Part shown: in pieces, positions 43,091 to 52,500 of the stretch | How positions within the stretch are numbered: position 1 is the first letter of the stretch | How the letters are laid out: each line of letters starts with the position of its first letter | Source of the DNA: Lachnospiraceae bacterium | GTDB lineage: Bacteria > Bacillota > Clostridia > Lachnospirales > Lachnospiraceae | Direction: 5' to 3' | Assembly: GCA_017624495.1 (NCBI GenBank) | Contig: JAGAMY010000047.1 | Span: 42,468-106,467, forward strand | Length of the DNA: 64,000 nucleotides | Notes under the pieces: generated by a model | Told to the model about the DNA's origin: nothing | The model's database searches: none | Seen by the model: only the letters and a program-made list of their open reading frames with translations | Position numbers and translations under genes: made by a program

Positions 43091-43360
43091 TTACATCCCT
43101 TTCTTTTTTAAATAATGTATTGCTTTTATTCTCTCTGCAATCCTGAATTGCAAACTAAAAAATGTAATTGCAAACCATATAATAAAATAGCATATTAATA
43201 AAAAAACATCTTTAACTTCTATAAATAGCAATGGTTCAATTATTCCTAAGATAATCACCAATATCTGACATCCTACATATATTCTTGTCATTTTTTTTGC
43301 CTGTTTTAACAACTGTTGCCATTTATTAGAATCAGAAATTCTAAATGCTTCATATTGCAA
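43091..43360 (-). CDS. Small two-helix membrane protein, cassette 1
   Basis: 89 residues. A charged N-terminal helix (RISDSNKWQQLLKQAKKMTR) precedes two membrane helices (about 27-47 and 53-73) and a basic C terminus ending KKKGM. Unknown family. It sits nine bases after the previous small membrane gene in the same run. Such small membrane proteins near LXG effectors are candidates for immunity proteins. Confidence 0.55.
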   Translation of the reverse strand: MQYEAFRISDSNKWQQLLKQAKKMTRIYVGCQILVIILGIIEPLLFIEVKDVFLLICYFIIWFAITFFSLQFRIAERIKAIHYLKKKGM

Positions 43361-43369
43361 AAAATGCTC

Positions 43370-43645
43370 TCAATTCTTCTTATCCGTATAAAATGAAAAT
43401 ACTACTCCAAGCACTATTCCAATTAGAATGGAAACACAAATCACAGGAGTAAGTGAAAACTGAATTTCATTTAGTCTTATTTTTCTTCCCATTACATAAA
43501 ACATAATACTTATAAAAGCAAACAAAAGCAGAGATGTGTTAGCCGATTTTGGATTTGTATCTGCATAAATATTTCTATCTTTTGTACAATAAAATATTCG
43601 CAGATTCATATAGTAACCTAAAAATAAGTAATGTTCTTTTTTCAT
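43370..43645 (-). CDS. Small two-helix membrane protein, cassette 1
   Basis: 91 residues with membrane helices at about 36-53 and 65-84. The start overlaps the stop of the DUF4176 gene by one base (TAATG), so translation is coupled. Unknown family; cassette position is the only clue to function. Confidence 0.55.
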   Translation of the reverse strand: MKKEHYLFLGYYMNLRIFYCTKDRNIYADTNPKSANTSLLLFAFISIMFYVMGRKIRLNEIQFSLTPVICVSILIGIVLGVVFSFYTDKKN

Positions 43646-43932
43646 TATTCTTCTTTTGCTGCTTCCTTTTGATAATATTCTTCCAGATTATGTATAAATT
43701 CCTGTCTTTCTATATCTTCAAAACCGCGGAAAAATACCTTTTCAATATCAGCGCTGTCAAATAAAAAATTATATGCCTCTCCAATATGCCCTTCCGGATA
43801 AAGTACTCCTACATAATCATATTCCTTTTCTGGATTTTCCTTTCCAGATTGACGAATCCCTGTAATCATCATCCTTTTCTTTGCATTTTTTAATAAAACA
43901 ATACTTCCAATAGGTAATAATTCTTTCACCAT
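43645..43932 (-). CDS. DUF4176 protein of effector cassette 1
   Basis: 95 residues, clearly paralogous to 39057-39326: LLPIGSIVLLKNAKKRMMIT, EYDYVGVLYPEGHIG and VFFRGFEDIERQEFI are shared almost position for position. It lies two genes after effector 1, separated from it by the gene at 43955. Probable accessory factor of the effector; mechanism unknown. Confidence 0.85.
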   Translation of the reverse strand: MVKELLPIGSIVLLKNAKKRMMITGIRQSGKENPEKEYDYVGVLYPEGHIGEAYNFLFDSADIEKVFFRGFEDIERQEFIHNLEEYYQKEAAKEE

Positions 43933-43954
43933 TTTTACTTCCTTCTTTCTATTT

Positions 43955-44701
43955 TCAGTTATTCAAATTTTTTTCTAAAATATTTACTAAGCAATCTGCA
44001 CCTTTCCATAATTCACCTGAGCCTGCTGCCGATATATTACCATATAAGGTTCCATCCTCCTGAACAATCAATCCCATTGCTGTGTGAACTACATATAAAT
44101 AAAACTTATCTTCATTTCTATAACATTTAGGATGTGGACAATAATGATGATATTTATAATCCATAATTTGTTCTATACACGCTAAACATTCTGCTCGCAA
44201 CCCCAGTTCATCCGGTACAATAACCTGATTCTTTTTCCACACAGGAATCCCTTTTCCTACCGAATACAAAGGTTCAATTTCTACTACAATTCCGGGACTA
44301 TTATTTTGAGAAGCATAATAAGTATCATAAAATGTAACTATTTCATGTTTATAAGAAAAGCGTTTTCCCCCCATTACATACTGTGCATTTGTATGCAAAA
44401 AAGGAAATTGCACTCCTCGATCAGTATCGTATAAATGATTTTCCCAACAAAACGCTACCGCAGACTGTGTCATTTTTGCTTGTCTGCTAGAAATATTACA
44501 TGCAGCAAATATCACATATCCAAAGCTTATGAACGCTAATACTGCACCTGAAATTTCAGAAAATTTGAAATACATTACTATTCCGACAATAGCCAATACT
44601 AAACATATTGGATACAAAGCATATGTATACCATGAAGTTTTTCGGGGTTTTTCTGTTTCATACCATTTCTGCCATAATTGTTCTATTTGTTGTGAAAACA
44701 T
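43955..44701 (-). CDS. Membrane-anchored protein directly downstream of effector 1
   Basis: 248 residues. Two membrane helices near 25-46 and 50-70, then a soluble domain of about 175 residues with many aromatic residues (HYCPHPKCYRNEDKFYLYVVH). Family not recognised. It starts 24 bases after the effector stop; this makes it the first candidate for an immunity protein of effector 1, in the order toxin-immunity common in T7SSb. That is context only. Confidence 0.58.
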   Translation of the reverse strand: MFSQQIEQLWQKWYETEKPRKTSWYTYALYPICLVLAIVGIVMYFKFSEISGAVLAFISFGYVIFAACNISSRQAKMTQSAVAFCWENHLYDTDRGVQFPFLHTNAQYVMGGKRFSYKHEIVTFYDTYYASQNNSPGIVVEIEPLYSVGKGIPVWKKNQVIVPDELGLRAECLACIEQIMDYKYHHYCPHPKCYRNEDKFYLYVVHTAMGLIVQEDGTLYGNISAAGSGELWKGADCLVNILEKNLNN

Positions 44702-44725
44702 TACTTTCTACTCCTTATACTTGAC

Positions 44726-45715
44726 TTATCCATATTTAAACCATTTCGCAATGGATTCTCCTAAATCACATACACCATCGGCAATCACCTCGCCAATATC
44801 TTTTCCAGTAATTGCTTTTGAAATACCATTAACACCTGCTACCACTAATGTCGCTCCTGCCGCTACTGCAATTGCTGGTGCTGCTGTTACTCCGGCAACA
44901 GCAAGTACCGCACCTGTTGCTGCTGTTGCACCAATTCCCATACCTATATCAACTGCTGCTTCTACTACTGTTTCCGCAACTGCTCTTCCTTCCGAAATAT
45001 CTCCGCTCTTATGTTCTTCATAATTTTCTGCAGCATTTGTGATAACTGTCAAAACATTCCCAGCCCATTTTGCAACTGAACTCGTTTTTTTTGCAATCTC
45101 ATCAGAAAAATCTATAAAATCGTCAGCTTCATTTTTTAATGCTGTTTTTAGATATTTCATAAAGCTTTTTCCTGCTTCTATATCCTCAGCCTTATAATAG
45201 CTACTCCAACCAATCGCATTTTTCAAAGCTTCTTTCCAGCCATTTTCAGCCACATCCGCAAAAAAAGCAAACTGATTGATACTGGAATTTAAAATAGATG
45301 CTAAAATCGTGGCATCGATATCTTCTCCTGTAATCTTTGATAACAACATTTGTAAATATGGCACACTTGAAGACGTCAGATTTCCACTATCTAAAATTCC
45401 ATATACAATATCTAATGCATCTTTTAGATTGTCACCGCTCATTCGTGTATCTAAAATAGCATTTTCTGTTTTTCTATACCGTTTTACTATCTTCTCTAAT
45501 CCATCACCTAAATCATCCAATGCACTTACATGTCCCCGCATCGTTTCTTCTATTGCATTTAATGTAGACTTTATATTTCCAAAACCACTTGCTGTCAGCC
45601 GGTCTCTTATACTATCTACTGTATTTGCATACGTTCGCATATTCTTTTTCATGCCCAGACATTCTTCTGCATATCCGGATACTTTATTAAGATGTATTGA
45701 AAATGTTCCCTGCAT
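44726..45715 (-). CDS. LXG-like T7SS effector candidate 1 with glycine-rich membrane region
   Basis: 329 residues. N-terminal about 95 residues are a helical hairpin-like segment with YRKTE (YxxxE) near residue 80. The C-terminal half carries a glycine/alanine-rich hydrophobic stretch (about 253-297: AAVDIGMGIGATAATGAVLA, AAPAIAVAAGATLVVAG). The segment from TNAAENYEEHK on is homologous to effector 2 (TNAISNYKEHN). Preceded by the WXG100 cluster and a hairpin; followed by a membrane protein and DUF4176. Export via the adjacent EssC is expected; pore-forming toxicity is an inference from the glycine-zipper-like helices. Confidence 0.72.
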   Translation of the reverse strand: MQGTFSIHLNKVSGYAEECLGMKKNMRTYANTVDSIRDRLTASGFGNIKSTLNAIEETMRGHVSALDDLGDGLEKIVKRYRKTENAILDTRMSGDNLKDALDIVYGILDSGNLTSSSVPYLQMLLSKITGEDIDATILASILNSSINQFAFFADVAENGWKEALKNAIGWSSYYKAEDIEAGKSFMKYLKTALKNEADDFIDFSDEIAKKTSSVAKWAGNVLTVITNAAENYEEHKSGDISEGRAVAETVVEAAVDIGMGIGATAATGAVLAVAGVTAAPAIAVAAGATLVVAGVNGISKAITGKDIGEVIADGVCDLGESIAKWFKYG

Positions 45716-45750
45716 AATACTTTCCTCACCAATTCAACTTTAAGCACAAC

Positions 45751-45773
45751 AGGGCACCGCCACACAGTGCCCT
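45751..45773 (-). terminator. GC-rich hairpin between WXG100 cluster and effector 1
   Basis: On the minus strand AGGGCAC pairs with GTGCCCT across a nine-base loop. The following GTTGTGCTT is poor in T, so it may be a leaky terminator or a 3' stability element that lets the small WXG100 genes be expressed above the effector cassette. Confidence 0.5.
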
Positions 45774-45794
45774 ATTATACCCCTTTTACTTCAA

Positions 45795-46115
45795 TTATAC
45801 AATCACATCATCTGCTAATGTATTTGCTACTGCCACATTTGCCTCTTCAGAAGTTTCATACTGTTTTGCAATTGCCTGTAAGTCACTTACATGCTCGTTA
45901 ATCATTTTAGACATCTTCTGAATATCATCCTGCAAACCATCGAATTTTTTAACATATGCTGTCGCTGCATCGCCACTCCATACATTTCCTGTTAAAGCCT
46001 TTACTGTACTTGTCATTTGCTGTGTCAATTTTGCAATCTCATTTCCTGTACTCTGAAATGCTGTTGCTGTACTTGTTAATTTTTTTGTATCAACCTTAAT
46101 AATTGCTGCTGCCAT
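45795..46115 (-). CDS. WXG100 family protein (WSG)
   Basis: 106 residues, two helices with the turn NVWSGDAATAYVKKF and a C-terminal YETSE (YxxxE) export motif. The size and motifs are those of ESAT-6/EsxA-like T7SS substrates. The C-terminal end NTLADDVIV is almost the same as in the paralogue at 46846. AAGGAGG ribosome binding site. Last gene of a six-gene tandem set. Confidence 0.9.
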   Translation of the reverse strand: MAAAIIKVDTKKLTSTATAFQSTGNEIAKLTQQMTSTVKALTGNVWSGDAATAYVKKFDGLQDDIQKMSKMINEHVSDLQAIAKQYETSEEANVAVANTLADDVIV

Positions 46116-46137
46116 TGTAATTCCTCCTTATTTTTCC

Positions 46138-46443
46138 TTATTTATAGGTTCTTTTTGATGCTGTACTTAAATTCTTTTTCTCTGCTTTTTCATATGCATC
46201 TACAATTTCATTCAATTTTGAAACATAATTTTCAATTGCATTGTAGAAATTGTTCATCTGGGTCATGTCTTCATTGAAACGTTTGTGGAACTCATCGTTT
46301 GCTTCACCATCCCACATACTGTTTAATGATTTTTCCTGTGTTTTTAATTCCTGAATTTTCTTTTTCAGGCTGGTATTATACCGTTTTAATTCCTGCGCCT
46401 TTTTGTCAACCTGACTTGGGTTTACTGTGATTGTTTTTGCCAT
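46138..46443 (-). CDS. WXG100 family protein (WDG)
   Basis: 101 residues from the ATG at 46443-46441 (AAGGAGG upstream). Two helices with SMWDGEANDEFHKRF at the turn and YEKAE near the C terminus. Together these are the WXG and YxxxE hallmarks of T7SS helical-hairpin substrates. Probably secreted as a dimer, perhaps a heterodimer with a neighbour. Confidence 0.9.
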   Translation of the reverse strand: MAKTITVNPSQVDKKAQELKRYNTSLKKKIQELKTQEKSLNSMWDGEANDEFHKRFNEDMTQMNNFYNAIENYVSKLNEIVDAYEKAEKKNLSTASKRTYK

Positions 46444-46514
46444 TTGCAATATCCTCCTTAAAATTTTGTTTTTTAATTTTTATCTTTTATGTGCTGACAC
46501 ATATAAGAGCTTTT

Positions 46515-46835
46515 TTATCCATTGTATTTTCTTGCCTGCGCAATTTCATAAGCTGCTTTTTCTGCATCATAGATGTTTTTTGCAATTGTCCGTATGGTGC
46601 TTGCCGCTTTTCGCAGATTTTTGGCAGTTTTTTCTATATCTGCCTTTAGTCTGTTGCCTTTTTTCACATAATTTTCTGCATTGTCCCCTTTCCAATTTGC
46701 GGAAATTCCCCGCATACAGGGTTCAAAGTCGTTATTTATCATGTTTTCAATATTTTTTGCCACAGCTTCTAAATTTGCCGCCTGATTTTTGGCATTATTG
46801 AAATCCATGTTTATCTCATACATTGATTTTGCCAT
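46515..46835 (-). CDS. WXG100 family protein (WKG)
   Basis: 106 residues. Turn motif ANWKGDNAENYVKK and a C-terminal helix with YDAEKAAYE; a strict YxxxE is not present, unlike the other members. Alanine- and lysine-rich helices. It lies 71 bases before the next gene, with AAGGAGG upstream. Confidence 0.87.
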   Translation of the reverse strand: MAKSMYEINMDFNNAKNQAANLEAVAKNIENMINNDFEPCMRGISANWKGDNAENYVKKGNRLKADIEKTAKNLRKAASTIRTIAKNIYDAEKAAYEIAQARKYNG

Positions 46836-46845
46836 CTAATCCTCC

Positions 46846-47163
46846 TTATACAATGACATCATCCGGTAACGTATTTGCAAGCTGTTGTGCTTTTTTCTCT
46901 GCTTCATCGTAAATGCCCATCATAATAAGCAAATCGGATGGATGTTCTTTTAACCGCTTTAAAATTTCTTTCATTTCATCTTCACATTCTTCTAAGTATT
47001 TTCTATGTAAGTCACTAGCCTCTCCCTGCCAGTAAGATTTTGATTTTCTTACGACATTCGCTAAATTTTTCCAGTTTGTTTCTATGTTACTTATCTGGTT
47101 TTTAAGCTCAGTGGACTTACTTTTCATCTTATCTAAAGATACTTTTAACAGAATATCTGCCAT
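46846..47163 (-). CDS. WXG100 family protein (WQG)
   Basis: 105 residues. Turn motif SYWQGEASDLHRKYL, YDEAE near the C terminus and the tail NTLPDDVIV shared with the protein at 45795. It is 15 bases downstream of the WEG paralogue. Expected T7SS substrate or EsxA/EsxB-type partner. Confidence 0.88.
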   Translation of the reverse strand: MADILLKVSLDKMKSKSTELKNQISNIETNWKNLANVVRKSKSYWQGEASDLHRKYLEECEDEMKEILKRLKEHPSDLLIMMGIYDEAEKKAQQLANTLPDDVIV

Positions 47164-47178
47164 CTGTATTCATCCCCT

Positions 47179-47481
47179 TTACACTTTTATTTCAGAAATC
47201 AATGTAGCTACTTTATTTTCACAATTTTCATATTTCTTTTTCGCAGTATCTTCATATTTTTTAATATCCAAAAGACCTTCTATTATCACATCCATTGCTT
47301 TCATATCCTGTTCAAAAGCCTTTTTGAATGCTTCACTGCTTGGTCCTTCCCACATTGCATCTAATTCTTTGACACTTTGCTTCATTTCGGATATCTGCTT
47401 TTTTATATTTGCGATATACGTCCCGACGCTTTCTGCATCATTTCCAAGTCTTGTGGTATTGACTGCAATTTTTTCTGCCAT
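47179..47481 (-). CDS. WXG100 family protein (WEG)
   Basis: 100 residues. Turn motif AMWEGPSSEAFKKAF, the most canonical of the set, and YENCE near the C terminus. AAGGAGGG ribosome binding site. It is the closest match to EsxA by length and pattern. Confidence 0.9.
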   Translation of the reverse strand: MAEKIAVNTTRLGNDAESVGTYIANIKKQISEMKQSVKELDAMWEGPSSEAFKKAFEQDMKAMDVIIEGLLDIKKYEDTAKKKYENCENKVATLISEIKV

Positions 47482-47492
47482 GTTACCCTCCT

Positions 47493-47855
47493 TTATTTTA
47501 ATACGATTTTAAATTCTTCCATTTTTTCTAAATGCACCATGCCATAAGTTTCTTCATACTGCCTTATGGCTGTTTCGTTACACTGTAAAATATCTTCTTC
47601 GCAGTTTTTATATATCCGTGCTGCCTTTCGCAATACCTTTTGCATGTTCTGCACTTGTCTGCTTTGTACCAGCAGCACATCTGCCTGTTTTTTTAAAGAT
47701 TCTTTTACAATTTTCATTCCTTCTGCACTGTTTATCCGACATATGTTTTCCTGTATTTCCATTAATGCATATGCTTTTCTATTCAGCAGCTTTTCACAGG
47801 AATCTAACTGCTTTGCGCAACTTTCTAAACGAATGGGTTCAAATTGTATTTCCAT
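47493..47855 (-). CDS. WXG100-like helical protein lacking the Trp
   Basis: 120 residues, predicted helical hairpin. Where relatives have WxG this has INSAEGMKIVKESL, so the Trp is missing; YKNCE near residue 92 keeps the YxxxE pattern. It heads the small-protein set and may be a partner of one of the WXG proteins (as EsxB-like or Lap-like helpers are). AGGAGG upstream. Confidence 0.72.
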   Translation of the reverse strand: MEIQFEPIRLESCAKQLDSCEKLLNRKAYALMEIQENICRINSAEGMKIVKESLKKQADVLLVQSRQVQNMQKVLRKAARIYKNCEEDILQCNETAIRQYEETYGMVHLEKMEEFKIVLK

Positions 47856-47975
47856 ATGCTGCCTCCTGCGTAATCTGTATCAGAAGTACTACTATGTTTC
47901 ATACTTTAACAGGATTTGTCGAAAAATGATGGGTATTGTATTATTCTGCACATTTTTATGACTAAACGACCTGTT

Positions 47976-48224
47976 TTATACGAAAATCAGCTTACTTCCA
48001 TCCTGAATATGGTTCATATACAGACTTAATTCCGGGTTTAACATTTTTTTTGTATCCATGGAACAAAGCAAAAAATCCTCTGCCTGCGCCATGCGGTTTC
48101 CCATTGCCTTTTTGGAAATCATTTCACTGATTTCCGTCATTACCTGTTCTACGGGTACATTTTCATCCAGCATAAAATCAAAGTTTTTCTCTACTGCCGG
48201 AATATAAATATCTACAAGAATCAT
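47976..48224 (-). CDS. YukD/EsaB-like ubiquitin-fold protein
   Basis: 82 residues from the ATG at 48224-48222 (GGGAGG six bases upstream; an earlier in-frame ATG lacks a site). Beta-grasp pattern: ILVDIYIPAVEKNFDFMLDE, a helix VEQVMTEISEMIS, then LNPELSLYMNHIQDGSKLIFV. This matches the YukD family of T7SSb, needed for secretion in Bacillus and Staphylococcus. A 120-base AT-rich gap follows before the WXG-like set. Confidence 0.85.
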   Translation of the reverse strand: MILVDIYIPAVEKNFDFMLDENVPVEQVMTEISEMISKKAMGNRMAQAEDFLLCSMDTKKMLNPELSLYMNHIQDGSKLIFV

Positions 48225-48235
48225 CGGTTTCCTCC

Positions 48236-48826
48236 CTACATCCAATTTTTTATTTTTTCAATCAGAAAATCGGGCTGATATTCCTTTTGTATCTGCCCTG
48301 CATCCGTTTCTATGATTAAAAGCTCCCGGATACCATCTTCCTTATAAATTATTTTTTCATACAAAATATCTTTTCTGCTGTCCTGTACAAAAAACTGCAT
48401 TTCCTCATTTTCTTCTATTTCTTCTAAAACATATCCCAGCCATGCTTCAAAAGTCATTTGACAGAGTCGTATTGACGCTTTTTCCCGCTGGCTTTTTTCC
48501 ATTACAAGTACAGTATTTTCTGCCAAATAACAGCATTTAATGGGATGCTCGCTCCCACATTTTCGCAAAAGTACACACTTTTTATTCTTTTGCATAAGTT
48601 TTAAAAATTCTGAAATCGGAGGCAATACATATATACGGTTTTCTTCACAGGCAATGACTTTCCGTAAATATAAATCCACCAACATTTGATGTATTTGTTC
48701 CCGATTGTCTGTTTCTTCTTTTTCCATGGAAAATACACCATAGATTTCTGTAAATCCAAGCCCCGATAAGAAAAATTTCCACTCTGCTTCTTTTAGATAT
48801 ATACTTTCACTATTCACATAGTCCAT
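48236..48826 (-). CDS. Conserved T7SS-locus protein of unknown function, possibly EspG-like
   Basis: 196 residues, soluble. An N-terminal winged-helix-like part (EAEWKFFLSGLGF ... LVDLYLRKVIACEENRIYVLP) leads to a mixed beta region (KCCYLAENTVLVMEKS) and a C-terminal part with FEAWLGYVLEEIEENEEM. The order of elements faintly recalls EspG-type chaperones of ESX systems, but identity is not visible. It overlaps the upstream LytTR gene by 17 bases and precedes esaB-like by 11, a core position in the locus. Confidence 0.6.
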   Translation of the reverse strand: MDYVNSESIYLKEAEWKFFLSGLGFTEIYGVFSMEKEETDNREQIHQMLVDLYLRKVIACEENRIYVLPPISEFLKLMQKNKKCVLLRKCGSEHPIKCCYLAENTVLVMEKSQREKASIRLCQMTFEAWLGYVLEEIEENEEMQFFVQDSRKDILYEKIIYKEDGIRELLIIETDAGQIQKEYQPDFLIEKIKNWM

Positions 48827-49538
48827 GGATATACTCCTTTATTGCCGGTTTATAGCTTCTTGAAAGCGGTACTGTTATCCCATGGGTAAGATATACCGTA
48901 TTTTCCGACAGCTTTACCGCATCTAAATGCTGGGTATTAAATACAAAACTCCGATGACACCGCACAAACATCTCTGGTAGTTTTTCTAACATATGTTCTA
49001 AAGAGTCATATAAACTGTATTCTTTATCCCGCAGGCGTATAAAAACTTTTCGCTCCCGAATCTCTATGTAATACACCTGATGATAGGGAATCGTAATTTT
49101 CCCCTCACGGTTGGTTATTACAAGCACCTTTTTCTCATCTAGCTGTTCCCTTCCCTGAAAAAAGGATTGCAGGAAATCTTTCATTACTGTTTGACAGTCT
49201 TTTTCTTTATAAGGTGCAAGTAATAAAGAGGCTGCACGAATATCCGGTGTTAAATATTTCATAGGAGAAATATCCTTATCTGCAATAATTAAAATTTCCA
49301 ATTGTTCATAGCTGCTGCGCATGTATCGAAGCAGCTCGATTTCTTTTTCACCGGATATTTTCACACAGGCTATATCCATAGGCTGGCATTTTTCTATTTC
49401 GGCTAAAATTGTTTTTTCCACAGAAATACACTGCAATTCTAAGTTTTCTTCCGATATCCGTGCAAAGGTTTCCCGGCTTACTGTCCTTAACGCTACCAGT
49501 TCTCCTGTATTTCTGTCATATAACATCATGGCAACCAA
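48810..49538 (-). CDS. LytTR-family transcription regulator with receiver-like N terminus
   Basis: 242 residues from a TTG at 49538, the only start with a well-placed AGGAGG (nine bases); ATG codons nine bases on are an alternative. The C-terminal 105 residues are a LytTR DNA-binding domain (GKITIPYHQVYYIEIRERKV, FVRCHRSFVFNTQHLDAVK). The N-terminal part has REC-like length and strands (LEILIIADKDISPMKYL) but no clear acidic pocket or phospho-Asp. Its place inside the secretion operon suggests autoregulation of the locus. No partner kinase is adjacent. Confidence 0.82.
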   Translation of the reverse strand: MVAMMLYDRNTGELVALRTVSRETFARISEENLELQCISVEKTILAEIEKCQPMDIACVKISGEKEIELLRYMRSSYEQLEILIIADKDISPMKYLTPDIRAASLLLAPYKEKDCQTVMKDFLQSFFQGREQLDEKKVLVITNREGKITIPYHQVYYIEIRERKVFIRLRDKEYSLYDSLEHMLEKLPEMFVRCHRSFVFNTQHLDAVKLSENTVYLTHGITVPLSRSYKPAIKEYIHGLCE

Positions 49539-49544
49539 CGATTC

Positions 49545-52500
49545 CTACCTCCTTGCAACAGGAACGACAATTTTCGCCGTATCCGCATCCGACATTACAT
49601 CCGGCAGACAACCGATTCCCGGCAATTCTCCTTTTGTCTTTTCCATGTAAGACATATAGTCAAAATTCAAAATCGGATTATCTTCTGTTTTTCCGCCAAA
49701 ATGTACCCCTGTCTTGTAACCGAAAAAGCTGTCATATAATGCATATCCCTCTAACTCAAAACGGCTTTCTAATGCCATAGGTGCAATGAAATAAATGTTA
49801 TGTAATCTGCCTTTGGCAACAATATTTTCCAAAAATCCACGCATATTCTTCTCGGCATTATAAACAAATGGGATAAACCAACCTAAATCCGCAATAAAGA
49901 TAAAATACGGCACTTCTTTACTCATGGCTGCAAAGATTTCTTCCTCTTCTTTTTCTTCATTCAGCATCTGTACCTTCATTTGATTTCTTCGTCTAAATTC
50001 CGGTAAAAGCTCCTGGAAGAAGTCAAAAACACTCTGTTCATCATCTGCATATACCACATCTTCCTTTTGGTAATTCCGTAAATCCTTTGCCGGATCGTCA
50101 ATAATACAAACTTTTGCTTCTTTTTCCATCGCCGCCTGTATACATACTTTTAAGAAATTGGTCTTACCGCATCTTGCTGCTCCATAAATCAGATAACAGT
50201 ATACTCTGCTTAAATCCATACCATATATGGATGCATTTGCCGCATCATACGCAACCGGCAGTTTGGATACATCCAGCAGTAATTTTTTATACTCTTCTAA
50301 TTCGTGGAACTCTGACCACACAGGTTTTTGCGGAATTTCAGGAATCTTTCTTGCACGCTTCTTTTTCCATGCTTTACGCATTTCTTCACATATCATGCGT
50401 ATGTTTTCTATACGGGAATAATCATTGTCTGCTTCTGTGGCAAGTGCAGTCTGATATTCTAAAATTGCATCTTCGTATCCCACAAGTCCTCTTCCCTTTA
50501 TACCACTTTCCGGCAACACATCGATTTGGTTGCTGTGCAGCAAATCAATATAAGCAAATTTATCCTGCAGCTGTAAACACAAAGAAAATGTGATATTTTC
50601 ACATACACGGGAGGTAATGTCATTCATACCAATACCATTTCCCGAAACAATCAGGAAAATACCATGGCTGACCCCTTCTTTGGATATGCGGATGAGCATA
50701 TCTTCATAGAGTTCCTCTGTCTTTTCTTTAAAGGATGCGTAATTATCGATAAATAGCAGAATTGCCGGCAATTCTACACCATGTACCTGTACATACTGAC
50801 TGTAATTTCCACCTTTAAATAACGCTTTTCTTTCCTCTAAAATGGTATTTAACATATTAAAAAACTTCGCTATTTTGTCCGTATCATTTTCGTACATGAC
50901 ACCGCCCACATGCGGTGCTTCCTCAAATGCAGACATCATTTTGCTGCTGAAATCCAATGCGTAAATATTTATCATTTCCGGTGAATACCGATGTATCAGC
51001 GCATATACCATGGTCTGCATCATGGTACTCTTTCCACTGACAATATTTCCAAAGATTGCCATATGCCCCTGTTTTGCAAAATCAATCATTAACGGCATCT
51101 GGTTCTGATTCGCCGGGTCGTCCACTTTTCCAAGTACAAATTCTAACGACCATTCCTCTCCCATCTGCGGCCAGATACCGTCTTTATAGCTTTTCTTTGT
51201 AAATTCCAAGAATTCCTGCAAGTACAATTTTTCCGGTAATACAGGCATCCATAACTGCATATGGTAATTGTAGCCACATTCCTCTGCTACCACCGCTAAA
51301 TGCTCTTTCACCGCATCTAACTGGGTTTTTTCCTTTTTCTGCGGCAGTTTGATTTTATTGATACCCGCCTGATTTAGCATTTCTTCTACAATATCTGTAT
51401 TCGCCTCTGCCACACTGCTTATTGCAAAATATAAATTGATAAAATCGGTTAATCGGTCTGTATTATACTGACTTGCCGTATATTCTATATTTCTTTCCGC
51501 AAAAACGCCGTACAAACCGTTTACTGCTTCACGCAAAGTTTCCTGATTGGAAATACAGTTACCTAACGATACACCTATTCTGTTTAATGCCTCATGCAGA
51601 CAACCTTTTATTGTTTCCATCCACATATATTCCGTTTTCTTTTTCTGCGAAAGCTTTACGGAATTTCCGGTTAATTCCACTTTTCCGTTTAGATTTAATA
51701 ATTTTGCAATGTCTGTATTTCCTGTCTGTATGTTTTCTTCATAGGTAGCACCACTATACCCGGACTGGAACAATTCGTATACTTCATCATTTCCCACCTG
51801 CAAATAACAGCGTCCTGCCTGTGTGATATATGCCGCATCCGGTTTATGTAACATATCATTGCTATCCTGCTTGTCCTGCACACGCAGACATAAACGGAAT
51901 TTGGAGTTACTCCAGATATTATCATCTACAGTTCCGCTTGGTTTCTGGGTAGCCAAAATCAAATGTACGCCAAGACTTCGTCCTACCTGTGCAACAGAGA
52001 TTAACTCCTTCATAAAATCCGGTTCTTCTCTTTTTAACTCCGCAAATTCATCAATAATGATAAAAAGATGCGGCACAGGCATAGTTGCCTCACCATTTTT
52101 ATACAGTTTTGTATACAGATTTATGTTATTGACACCATGCTCTGTAAAAACTCTTTGTCTTCTGCGGTTTTCACTCTTAATGGAAATCATGGCTCTTTTT
52201 ACCTGATTTCCGGATAAGTTGGAAATCTGTCCTACCATATGTGGCAAGCCTGAAAAAAGATTTGCCATACCGCCGCCTTTATAGTCAATAATAAAGAAAC
52301 CGATATCATCCGGGCTGTAATTTACTGCCAATGCCAGCATGTAGGTCTGTAATGTTTCAGACTTACCGGAACCTGTAGTTCCTGCCACAAGTCCATGGGG
52401 ACCATGGTATTTTTCATGTACATCTAAGTAGCATGGTGCTCCACCGGCTTTCTGACCTACCAATCCTTTGATATTGTCATATATACGATTTTTCGCCCAC

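Noticed and set aside
47976-48245. Longer start for the YukD-like gene.
   Set aside because: The ATG seven codons upstream lacks a ribosome binding site and overlaps the preceding gene; the ATG at 48224 has GGGAGG.
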